A stretch of DNA of 43,198 bases from NCBI GenBank assembly GCA_964649415.1, contig CAZYSK010000049.1, positions 1 through 43,198 on the forward strand, given 5' to 3'. Source of the DNA: CAZYSK01 sp964649415 (GTDB taxonomy: Bacteria; Chloroflexota; Anaerolineae; B4-G1). Of the stretch, positions 1-6,723 are shown piece by piece (the stretch's first letter is position 1; each line of letters begins with the position of its first letter). The position numbers were made by a program, and so were the translations under genes. The notes beneath the pieces were generated by a model that made no database searches, was not told the DNA's origin, and saw nothing but the letters and a program-made list of their open reading frames with translations.

Positions 1-688
1 CGACGAATACGCCGATCTTGGGCAGGCCGATCAACAGCGGCGTGCCGACGATGGCCGCACCCAGGCTGAACAGCAACCGTTCCACCGGAGCCAGCGCCAA
101 CACGGCGAGCCAGACCTCGCGCGGGAGCTGGAACATGACGAGCGCCCACGTGGAGCCGAAGCTGTGATCGACGATGGTGCCGGACAGGGCCGCCAGGAAG
201 ACGCCGACAAACACCTGCGCGCGGTTGTCGGAGCCGATCCAGTCGGAGGCCACGAACCAACCGACCAGGCTGGCGATCACGCCCAGCGACCAGATGATGG
301 GTTGGAACCAGGCGGCGCGGCCCAGCGGGAAGATGAACCAGGCCGCCGAGAATAACACGGTCACCGCCAGGGGTACGTACCACTTCTTCCTCATGGCGAA
401 GCCTGCGCACAGGGCGTTCAACGTCGGGATGAGGAAGGTCAGCGGGCCGAAGAACACCGTGTGCGGGGCGATGAGTTGGCCGATGAACGCGCCGATGGCG
501 GCGCAGATCGCGCCGGGGATCGGCCCAAAGAGAATCCCCGCCAGGGGGACCAGCGCGGCGCTGACGCTGAACGTGGCCCCGGTCCCGATGATCGGGAACG
601 CGGGCACCAGCGTCACGACGGCGATCAGGGCTGCCCAGACGGCGATAACGGCCGGGTGTGTAGACAAGAGTGCGTTACGCTTATTCAT
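1..688 (-). CDS. ECF transporter S component (partial, runs off left edge)
   Basis: This encodes the substrate-binding membrane (S) subunit of an energy-coupling factor importer for a vitamin or other micronutrient. It reads on the minus strand from ATG at 686-688, with a GAGGAG ribosome site just upstream, and leaves the window after about 229 codons, so the C-terminus is missing. The product is almost wholly hydrophobic, with roughly six membrane segments and Gly/Ala-rich stretches (for example ILFGPIPGAICAAIGAFIG near residue 50), as in S components. It lies downstream of, and in the same direction as, the EcfA double ATPase and EcfT genes, so it is probably the cognate S subunit of one ECF operon. 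The substrate cannot be read from the sequence: no riboswitch or biosynthetic neighbour gives it away. The family call rests on the topology and the neighbours. Confidence 0.75.
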   Translation of the reverse strand, partial: MNKRNALLSTHPAVIAVWAALIAVVTLVPAFPIIGTGATFSVSAALVPLAGILFGPIPGAICAAIGAFIGQLIAPHTVFFGPLTFLIPTLNALCAGFAMRKKWYVPLAVTVLFSAAWFIFPLGRAAWFQPIIWSLGVIASLVGWFVASDWIGSDNRAQVFVGVFLAALSGTIVDHSFGSTWALVMFQLPREVWLAVLALAPVERLLFSLGAAIVGTPLLIGLPKIGVFV

Positions 689-791
689 TCTGCTTACTCC
701 TCGTTTGTTGTCGGATAGGTCAATGGGATCCGTAATCACGTGTGTCCGTGCGTCTGTGTCTTCTTCTCTGTGTCGCCTCCTTCTGAGTGGG

Positions 792-813
792 GCGAGTTCG
801 CCTCGCAACTCGC
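792..813. other. Hairpin between the ATPase and S-component genes
   Basis: A 7-bp perfect stem (GCGAGTT / AACTCGC) with an 8-nt loop lies in the 133-bp gap between the fused ATPase gene and the S-component gene. It has no following U-run, so it is more likely an RNA-processing or attenuation element, or a repeat, than a terminator. The rest of the gap holds a CTGTGT-rich stretch resembling the one at 20115-20160. Confidence 0.35.
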
Positions 814-821
814 TCTGTGTG

Positions 822-2642
822 CTAGCCGGGCGCGGCGGCACTGGCGGGCTCGCCGCGGGCACGCCGTACGATGGGTTGACCCAGTTGCTGCACCGTAAGC
901 GCGTTGCCCGGCAGTCCCAGTTCGCGGGGCAACGCCTGCGCCAGTTGGGTGATCTGGGGCGGCGTGACCTGCGTCCGCCGCAGGACCTCCGGCTGCGCGA
1001 AGACCCTCGCCGTCGTGTCGTCCAGCAGGATCTCCCCCTGGCCGAGCACGATGGTGCGCGCCGCGTATTCGGCGACGAGCGCCATGTCGTGCGTGACCAC
1101 CAGCACCGTGCATCCTTCCGCGTGAAGCCGCTGCGCGATCTGCATGATCTGGTGGCTGCCCCTGTAGTCCTGCCCCGTCGTCGGTTCGTCGAGGATGATG
1201 ATCCTGGGCTGCATGGCCAGCACCGAGGCCATCACCACCTTGGCCCGATCGCCCTTGGCCAGCGCGGGCGGGAACTCCTGGCGGAACGCCTCCAGCCCGG
1301 CCATCCGGAGGCCTAGGTCGACGCGCTCCTTGACCTCATCCTCGCCCAGTCCCAGGTTGCGCGGCCCGAAAGCCACCTCCTCCTCCACCGTCTGGGCGAA
1401 CAACTGCTGGTCGGGGTTCTGCGATACGAAGCCGACGCGGGTGGTCAGCTCGGCCACGGTCGTCTGGCGGGTGTCCACCCCGTCCACGATCACCCGGCCC
1501 TCCGTCGGCAGCAACAGCCCGACGACGTGCTTAAGCAAGGTCGTCTTGCCCGCCCCGTTCTGACCGATGATGCTGACGAACTCGCCCCGCCGGACGGCGA
1601 AGCTCACGCCCTTGAGCGCCCCGACGCCCTGCGGCTCATAGACGTAGGCCAGGTCATCGACCAGGACAGCCACTTCGCGGCTGTTCCATGCGCCACCTGC
1701 AGCGCAGCCGGTCGCCCCGCTGGGTGACGGCGGGGATGAGGCCACCGGCTCCGTCTCCTCCTGAGACGGGCCCGGGGCGGGCGCACCTGCCATCAACTGC
1801 ACGACCTCTCTCTTGCCCTCGTCCAGCGTGATCGGCAGATCGGCCAGGGGCAACGCTCGCTCCGCCAGGTAGTGCGCCAGTTGACACACCTGCGGCGCGC
1901 GGATCACGACCTGCTCGAACAGAGCGGGGTCGGCGAAGATCTCCCGCGGGGTCCCCTGCCCCACCAGTTCGCCTTTGTGCAGCACCAACACGCGGTCGCA
2001 GAACTGCGCCACTTCCTCGCCCTTGTTGGTGGCCATGACGATGGTCATCCCATACCGTTGGTTCAACTCACGCACCACCGAGAAGACCTCCACCGTGCCC
2101 ACCGGGTCGAGCTGCGACGTGGCCTCGTCCAACACCAGGATATCGGGTTGCATGGTCAACGCGGCCGCGATGGCCAGGCGCTGCTTCTGGCCGCCGGACA
2201 GCGCGGTGGGCGGGTGGTCCTCGTAGCCGCTCAGTCGCACCACCTCCAGCGCCCACCGCGCGCGGCGCAGGATCTCCTCCGGGTCGACGCCCAGGTTCTC
2301 CGGCCCGAAGGCCACCTCACTCAGCACGCTGGTGGTGAAGAGCTGCGCCTCCGGGTCCTCCAGCACGATCCCGACCTTCTGCGCCAGATCTGCGACCGTG
2401 CACTTCTGCGTGTCCCGCCCATCGACGCGGATGCATCCCCGCATACGCCCGCCGCGCGAGAGAGGGATCACGCCGTTGAGCGTCTGGCAGAACGTGGACT
2501 TGCCCGCGCCGTTTTCTCCAAGCACGGTGACGAACTCGCCCCCGTGGATCGCGAGGTTGAGGTGTTGGAGGACGTAGCGCTTGCTGCCCAGATAGCGGTA
2601 GGAAACGTCGTCGAAGGTGATGAGCGGTTCTCGTTGGGCCAC
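822..2642 (-). CDS. ECF transporter ATPase, two EcfA domains fused in one chain
   Basis: This is the energising subunit of the ECF importer. It hydrolyses ATP at the inner face of the membrane and couples to EcfT. One polypeptide of about 606 residues carries two complete nucleotide-binding domains, equivalent to EcfA1 plus EcfA2. The first has Walker A GENGAGKST, signature LSGGQKQR and Walker B ILVLDEATS. The second has Walker A GQNGAGKTT and Walker B IIILDEPTT, but its signature reads LAKGDRAK instead of LSGGQ, so the two ATP sites may be functionally unequal. I chose GTG at 2642 (AAGGAG just upstream; 38 bp after the ecfT stop) over a longer reading from 2747, whose extra N-terminus overlaps ecfT and has no family character. 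A charged, Pro/Ser-rich linker joins the domains. Fused double ATPases of this kind are known in ECF systems. Confidence 0.9.
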   Translation of the reverse strand: MAQREPLITFDDVSYRYLGSKRYVLQHLNLAIHGGEFVTVLGENGAGKSTFCQTLNGVIPLSRGGRMRGCIRVDGRDTQKCTVADLAQKVGIVLEDPEAQLFTTSVLSEVAFGPENLGVDPEEILRRARWALEVVRLSGYEDHPPTALSGGQKQRLAIAAALTMQPDILVLDEATSQLDPVGTVEVFSVVRELNQRYGMTIVMATNKGEEVAQFCDRVLVLHKGELVGQGTPREIFADPALFEQVVIRAPQVCQLAHYLAERALPLADLPITLDEGKREVVQLMAGAPAPGPSQEETEPVASSPPSPSGATGCAAGGAWNSREVAVLVDDLAYVYEPQGVGALKGVSFAVRRGEFVSIIGQNGAGKTTLLKHVVGLLLPTEGRVIVDGVDTRQTTVAELTTRVGFVSQNPDQQLFAQTVEEEVAFGPRNLGLGEDEVKERVDLGLRMAGLEAFRQEFPPALAKGDRAKVVMASVLAMQPRIIILDEPTTGQDYRGSHQIMQIAQRLHAEGCTVLVVTHDMALVAEYAARTIVLGQGEILLDDTTARVFAQPEVLRRTQVTPPQITQLAQALPRELGLPGNALTVQQLGQPIVRRARGEPASAAAPG

Positions 2643-2680
2643 CAGTAGCTCCTTGTACCTGAGCGGTCTCGTCTGGGACG

Positions 2681-3484
2681 TCAGGCGAGATAGTTCGCAG
2701 CGCTCGCCGCTCCGACGTACAGCGCGGAGAAGGCGAGGAAGGCCCAATCCGCGAACCGCATGCGGATGTCCTGGATGTACGTCCGATTCTCGCTGGCCCC
2801 GAAGGCCCGCGAGTCCATAGCCACGGCGACCAGCTGGGCGCGTCGCATGGCGCCGATGATCAGCGGCGTGACCAACGAGGGGTACGCGCGCAGTTTCTCC
2901 AGAAACCTCCCTTTCTCGAAGACCTGGAAAGCGCGCAACCGCTGCGCGTCAACGATGACGTTGGCCTCGGCCTGCAATATGGGGATCAGGTTGAGTGCCG
3001 TGGTCATCGTATAGGCCAGGCGATAGGGTAGACCCAGGCGCACCAGGCCCAGCGTGAACAGGTGCATCGGTGTAGTCATGCTAATCAGTGGTAGCACGGT
3101 GATCATCGCCAGCAGGCGCAGCGAGAGCAGCAGCGCGAACAGGATACCCTCCATCGTGACCCGGCCTATGCCACCGACGACCGGCACACAGTGCGGAATG
3201 ACGGGCTGTATCAAGACGGTCTCTCCGGGGTAGAGCAGGGCCTGCACAACGAACAGAAAGCCGATGATCCCAATCGTAGCCTTGCCCAATTGCGCGAGGA
3301 CAGACACCGGCAGACGCGCCAGAGACCAGAAGCCAACCAGGGTGAGCAACACCGCCCCGGCCACCCACAGGTTCTGGATGACGAAAATGAGCCCAGTCAT
3401 AGCCAACGTGAACACGATCTTGGAGCGTGGGTCGAGACGGTGGAAGAGGGTCTCGCCGGGAACGTATTGAACGGAGGTTCTCAT
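2681..3484 (-). CDS. ecfT: ECF transporter transmembrane subunit EcfT
   Basis: This is the energy-coupling T subunit (267 aa) that links the ATPases to the S component in the cytoplasmic membrane. The N-terminus, YVPGETLFHRLDPRSKI, is the conserved opening of EcfT/CbiQ proteins. It is followed by hydrophobic segments (about residues 23-45, 65-80, 95-120 and a C-terminal segment). The C-terminal half has the expected Ala-Arg coupling-helix region (the stretch around MRRAQLVAVAMDSRAFGA). The start codon overlaps the stop of the upstream degraded frame as ATGA, which suggests that the operon once began with another gene. The order EcfT, EcfA-EcfA, S component, all on one strand with small gaps, supports a single transcript. 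Confidence 0.9.
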   Translation of the reverse strand: MRTSVQYVPGETLFHRLDPRSKIVFTLAMTGLIFVIQNLWVAGAVLLTLVGFWSLARLPVSVLAQLGKATIGIIGFLFVVQALLYPGETVLIQPVIPHCVPVVGGIGRVTMEGILFALLLSLRLLAMITVLPLISMTTPMHLFTLGLVRLGLPYRLAYTMTTALNLIPILQAEANVIVDAQRLRAFQVFEKGRFLEKLRAYPSLVTPLIIGAMRRAQLVAVAMDSRAFGASENRTYIQDIRMRFADWAFLAFSALYVGAASAANYLA

Positions 3485-3960
3485 CGCTCGTCTATTTGCT
3501 TTCCTTTCGATCTCACCCGCGTATTCATCGGTCCGTTTTCATGCAAATCCAGGCCTCTGATCTCAATCCTCAAGTCGAGTCGCAGGCCATCGGCCTCTTC
3601 AACAGAAATCGTATCGTCGAGGGCGATCTGTCGTCCTCCATCCCCCGCTGCGACGTCTTCATGGCCATAACCCCCGGCTCGCGCCGGGGATATGCCATGG
3701 GAATCAAGCCGGTTCAGGTGAAAGAGGAGAGAGGAGTTGTCGCAACCGACGATTTCGACTTCGGATCAGGTGCTCCGTGGCCTGTAGCCACTTCTTACGT
3801 CGTCGGTGACAACCATGCCGGTGGGCACTCCCGGCAGTTGCCAGGCACAGACCACGACAGGGACCTCCTATGCGGTCAGCGGCAGCGCGTGGCTCAAGCT
3901 GTGCTCAGCGGCGACGAAGCGGATGCAGGCACCCGCCCCTAGAGAGTTGACGGCAGCCAT
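3481..3960 (-). pseudogene. Degraded leader gene of the ECF operon (two in-frame stops)
   Basis: A single minus-strand frame opens with ATG at 3960, has an AGGTGA ribosome site just upstream, and ends at 3481 with an ATGA overlap onto ecfT. It would encode about 159 residues but is interrupted by TAG at 3868-3870 and TGA at 3766-3768. Between the stops the codons keep the G/C-rich third positions of neighbouring genes and the translation looks protein-like (for example VPVVVCAWQLPGVPTGMVV and GRQIALDDTISVEEADGLR). I do not recognise the family. The likeliest reading is a recently inactivated gene. Sequencing error at both stops or stop readthrough are alternatives. The plus-strand frames here look like shadows. 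Confidence 0.45.
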
Positions 3961-4001
3961 CGAACTCACCTGGATAATCGTTTGTGCAGTCGTTTGCGGC
4001 G

Positions 4002-4030
4002 ATTATAAGCAATAATCCGCAAAGGGTCAA
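4002..4030 (-). promoter_or_regulatory. Sigma70-type promoter of the ECF operon
   Basis: On the minus strand a -35 box TTGACC (4025-4030) is separated by exactly 17 bp from a perfect -10 box TATAAT (4002-4007). Transcription would start near 3995, about 35 nt upstream of the ATG at 3960. This supports an operon that begins with the degraded frame. Confidence 0.7.
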
Positions 4031-4202
4031 ATGTGGGCTATCTCAAATCACCTGATGAAAAACGAGTCTGGCCAAGGTCTATGGGGGGCCGAACGATCGC
4101 CACGACCGCCCGGCGACCCACCGATCTCAGCCAGACTCTGAGGGGATATCCGATTGTCGGCCCGCCGGGCAGCCGGCCGGGCCAGTGGCTGAACCCGCGC
4201 CG

Positions 4203-4544
4203 CTATGAGAAGATCGGGTACCGGCCCGCGTAGGGGGCCACCGCTGCGGCGGACGTGACCTGGAAGCAGGCAGTCTCAAGCGCTTGCACCAAGACCTGTC
4301 CAGGCTGCGTCACGATGAACGCCTGCCCGGCCTCCAACACGTAGTCCTGCAGATCGCGTTCCTGCGTGACCCAGACCATCCCTCGCACGCAGATGATCAC
4401 TCTCCAGCGTTGGTCGCCCCGCATGTGCCACAGGCCGCCAGCGAGCAGTTCTACCTCGGTAGCGGGGCCCGCGACGTTGCACACTTCGGCCATCGGGGGC
4501 CGCGTGCAGTCTATCACCCTCTCGGCACCGCATATAGCAGACAT
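4203..4544 (-). CDS. DUF2917 family protein
   Basis: This is a 113-residue soluble protein of the DUF2917 type, a small beta-rich fold of unknown function. The recognisable core is the Gly-Leu-Trp-His-Met-Arg-Gly stretch, followed by VRGMVWVTQERD and the YVLEAGQAFIVTQPGQVLVQA segment, the usual order of the family's cupin-like strands. The start at 4544 has a strong AGGAGGTG ribosome site. The gene is divergent from the MocR-type regulator, with about 200 bp between them. The 170 bp downstream towards the ECF promoter hold no gene that I can support. They do hold an imperfect long inverted pair (GAGTCTGG at 4064-4071, CCAGACTC at 4131-4138) that might serve as a terminator. The function remains unknown. 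Confidence 0.7.
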   Translation of the reverse strand: MSAICGAERVIDCTRPPMAEVCNVAGPATEVELLAGGLWHMRGDQRWRVIICVRGMVWVTQERDLQDYVLEAGQAFIVTQPGQVLVQALETACFQVTSAAAVAPYAGRYPIFS

Positions 4545-4711
4545 GTTGCACCTCCTGTCCCATCAAAGGCCCATTCCGTACCAGCCGGGCTCTATGATGA
4601 CAGGATACACCACAAAGGGCTATAATAACAGAGCCAGAGCACACCAGTTGTTACCATAACAGTTGTTTGTTTCGATAAACTGTACTGCTTGTATCCGCGC
4701 CCAACTGTACC

Positions 4712-4740
4712 TTGTGAAGCGCGTTCACAGGGAGTATAAT
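4712..4740 (+). promoter_or_regulatory. Promoter of the MocR-type gene, probably leaderless
   Basis: A -35 box TTGTGA (4712-4717), a 17-bp spacer and a perfect -10 box TATAAT (4735-4740) lie immediately before the GTG start at 4748. Initiation 7-8 nt after the -10 box would fall on the start codon itself, giving an mRNA with no 5' leader. No Shine-Dalgarno sequence is present, in agreement with this. Confidence 0.65.
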
Positions 4741-4747
4741 CGGGGAC

Positions 4748-6178
4748 GTGAGCGATTCCTCCAAGGCCTACAAGTACGAGCGCGTAGCGAACGACATCGC
4801 CCACCTGATCGAGTGCGGTGCACTTCAGCCGGGCGATCGCGTGCTATCTGTGCGCCAGATGAGCCGCCAGCGACACGTCAGCGTGACGACCGTGCTGCAG
4901 GCGTACTACCTGCTGGAGGCGCGGGGGCTGGTCGAGTCCAGGCCCCGCTCGGGTTTCTACGTCCGTACCAACCTCCCGAACGTCCTGCCGGAGCCCGAGA
5001 TGTCCTCGCCGGAACTCGACCCCGCCAACGTCAGTGTGCGCGAATTGGTCACCCGGGTGTCGCTGATCGACGCCCACAACCCCGACCTGATCCAGTTGGG
5101 CGTCGCCCACCCCAACCCGGAGATCGCGGCGACCCAGCGGCTCAACCGCCGCCTGGCCTCGGTGGCCCGTCGCATGGGTGACGCAGGCGGCCTGTACGAC
5201 TACGTGCCGGGATGCGAGGCCCTGCGCGTCCAGATCGCCCGGCGCGCCCTGATGGCGGGCTGCAGCCTGGCACCCGACGACATCCTGATCACGTCCGGGT
5301 GCTCGGAGGCGATCAGCCTGTGCCTGCGCGCGGTCTGCGGGCCGGGGGACACGGTGGCCATCGAGTCCCCCATCTGTTTCGACGCCCTGCAGTGCCTGGA
5401 CGTCTTGGGCTTGCGCGCATTGGAGATCCCCACGCATCCGCGTGACGGGATCAGCCTGAGCGCGCTGCGCTTCGCCGTCGAGAACAACGCAGTGAGCGCC
5501 TGCATGGTCATCTCCAACTTCAACAACCCGCTGGGCAGTTGCATCCCCGACGACAACAAGAGGAAGCTGGTCGAGCTGCTGGCCGCCCACGACATCCCGC
5601 TGATCGAGAACGACATCTTCGGAGAGATCTACTTCGACGAGCGTCGTCCATCGGTGGCCAAAGCCTACGATCGCAAGGGGACGGTGATGCTGTGCTCGTC
5701 CTTCTCGAAGAGCCTGTGCCCGGGCTACCGCGTGGGCTGGGTGGTGCCCGGCCGGTACAAGTCGGCGATCAGGTGGCTCAAGTACACGTCGAGCCTGGCG
5801 GCCCCCACCCTGTTCGAGCACACCATCGCCGAGTTCATGGCCGGGGGCAGCTACGACCCGTACCTGCGCCGGGCGCGACGCGCGTACGCCCGCCGGGTGG
5901 CATCCATGTCCCAGGCGGTGCGGCGCTTCTTCCCCAAGGGGACCCGGCTGACGCGTCCCAGCGGCGGGTTCGTGTTGTGGGTCCAACTACCCGAGGCCGT
6001 CGACTCGCTGGAACTGTACAAACGCGCCCTGAGAGCAGGGATCGCGATCACGCCGGGCTACGTCTTCTCCGCCACGGACCAGTATCACAACTTCATCCGC
6101 CTCAGCGCGGCGAACTGGTCAGACGCCGCAGAGCAGGCCACACAGCGGCTGGGCAAGCTAATCGCCGAGCTGGCCTGA
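4748..6178 (+). CDS. MocR-type (GntR/aminotransferase) transcriptional regulator
   Basis: This is a 476-residue regulator or PLP enzyme. The N-terminus (about residues 8-75) is a GntR winged helix: a YERVANDIAHLI helix, the GALQPGDRVLSVRQMS motif, and an HVSVTTVLQAYYLLEARG recognition region. A fold-type I aminotransferase domain follows from about residue 110. The Schiff-base lysine is K321 in the motif SSFSKSLCPGYRVGW, and the PLP-ring Asn/Asp region is NFNNPLGSCIP and ENDIFGEIYFD. Family members either sense amino acids through PLP or act as aminotransferases; the target cannot be read here. The start is GTG at 4748 because the promoter abuts it. A degenerate copy of its last ~25 codons and 3' flank recurs at 38774-38954, beside the defence locus. 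Confidence 0.88.
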   Translation: MSDSSKAYKYERVANDIAHLIECGALQPGDRVLSVRQMSRQRHVSVTTVLQAYYLLEARGLVESRPRSGFYVRTNLPNVLPEPEMSSPELDPANVSVRELVTRVSLIDAHNPDLIQLGVAHPNPEIAATQRLNRRLASVARRMGDAGGLYDYVPGCEALRVQIARRALMAGCSLAPDDILITSGCSEAISLCLRAVCGPGDTVAIESPICFDALQCLDVLGLRALEIPTHPRDGISLSALRFAVENNAVSACMVISNFNNPLGSCIPDDNKRKLVELLAAHDIPLIENDIFGEIYFDERRPSVAKAYDRKGTVMLCSSFSKSLCPGYRVGWVVPGRYKSAIRWLKYTSSLAAPTLFEHTIAEFMAGGSYDPYLRRARRAYARRVASMSQAVRRFFPKGTRLTRPSGGFVLWVQLPEAVDSLELYKRALRAGIAITPGYVFSATDQYHNFIRLSAANWSDAAEQATQRLGKLIAELA

Positions 6179-6236
6179 CGCCCCCTCCCCGGCCACCGGC
6201 GCCATCCGTTCGCAGCGGGGTAGGGGCGCGGTCCCC

Positions 6237-6299
6237 GTTCTCCACGCCATTCAAACGCTCAAACAGTTGCTGCCGGTCGGGATAGAAAAACTGGCCTTC
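6237..6299 (+). pseudogene. Fragment of a GH20 hexosaminidase N-terminal domain
   Basis: In the gap after the MocR gene, one frame reads VLHAIQTLKQLLPVGIEKLAF. This closely matches GVFHGIQTLRQLLPVEIESPAF encoded at about 7030-7098 in the intact hexosaminidase just downstream, and the DNA is clearly related. No start or continuation exists, so it is a scrap left by duplication or deletion. Confidence 0.7.
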
Positions 6300-6337
6300 G
6301 TGTATGTTAGCTATATATGTCATAAAGAAATATTTAC

Positions 6338-6366
6338 TTGACATTATGCAATCTATATGTTATAAT
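6338..6366 (+). promoter_or_regulatory. Consensus promoter of the XRE regulator, probably leaderless
   Basis: A perfect -35 box TTGACA (6338-6343), a 17-bp spacer and a perfect -10 box TATAAT (6361-6366) lie 7 bp before ATG at 6374, so transcription should begin at or next to the start codon. CTATATATGTCAT (from 6311) and CTATATGTTATAATG (from 6353) are related AT-rich motifs flanking the -35 and could be operators for the regulator itself. Confidence 0.75.
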
Positions 6367-6373
6367 GATATCT

Positions 6374-6616
6374 ATGAAGGCACCGGCGAGAATGAAGCTA
6401 AGGCTGGCTAGGATAGAGAAGAACCTCACCCAACAGGAGCTTGCTGACAAGGTCGATGTGACCCGGCAGACCATCGGGCTCATTGAAAAGGGAGGCTATA
6501 ACCCCACCTTGAACCTGTGTATACGAGTAGCCAAAGCGTTGGACAGAACCCTGGATCAACTGTTTTGGGAGGACGAACAAGATGAAGAAAGGACCCTTCA
6601 GACTGGACGAGCGTGA
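6374..6616 (+). CDS. Small XRE-family (Cro/CI-type HTH) regulator
   Basis: This 80-residue DNA-binding protein is essentially one helix-turn-helix domain: MKLRLARIEKNLTQQELADKV forms the first helices, VTRQTIGLIEKGGYNPTLN the turn and recognition helix, and CIRVAKALDRTLDQLFW the closing helices, followed by an acidic tail. I place the start at 6374 because of the promoter position; ATG at 6392 is an alternative. The frame also extends back to a TTG at 6338, but that lies inside the -35 box. Its 3' end overlaps by 35 nt a tiny membrane-peptide gene. XRE regulator plus small membrane protein is a recurring two-gene arrangement in bacteria. It is likely self-regulating through the AT-rich motifs around its promoter (inference). 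Confidence 0.85.
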   Translation: MKAPARMKLRLARIEKNLTQQELADKVDVTRQTIGLIEKGGYNPTLNLCIRVAKALDRTLDQLFWEDEQDEERTLQTGRA

Positions 6617-6683
6617 CCGGGACATCGTGCGCGGAGTCTGCACTGTGATGTACATCATCACCATGTATGCGCTGATAGAGTAG
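6582..6683 (+). CDS. 33-residue membrane peptide translationally coupled to the XRE gene
   Basis: A short frame starts at ATG 6582 inside the end of the XRE gene, in another frame, with a GGGAGG ribosome site about 9 nt upstream. The product starts MKKGPFRLDERDRDIVRG, a charged cytoplasmic head, followed by one hydrophobic stretch (VCTVMYIITMYALI) and a stop at 6681-6683. XRE regulators are often followed by a small membrane protein beginning with a similar Lys/Asp-Glu-Arg head; those are usually longer, so this copy may be truncated. The function is unknown. Confidence 0.5.
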   Translation: MKKGPFRLDERDRDIVRGVCTVMYIITMYALIE

Positions 6684-6723
6684 GGCGACTACTCGGTAGC
6701 GAAAACCCAGTAAGGAGCCGGAA

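Noticed and set aside
174..1316. Long plus-strand frame opposite the ECF genes
   Set aside because: It spans two opposite-strand genes with full family motifs and is Arg/Pro-rich, a typical antisense shadow in GC-rich DNA.
3427..3942. Plus-strand frame of 171 codons upstream of ecfT
   Set aside because: It has no family character or ribosome site and lies opposite a better-supported, although interrupted, minus-strand frame.
4033..4233. Plus-strand 66-codon frame between the ECF promoter and the DUF2917 gene
   Set aside because: It overlaps the end of the DUF2917 gene on the other strand, has no ribosome site and no recognisable features.
4844..5986. Long minus-strand frame inside the MocR gene
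   Set aside because: It is Gln/His/Arg-rich antisense of a gene with clear motifs and a promoter.
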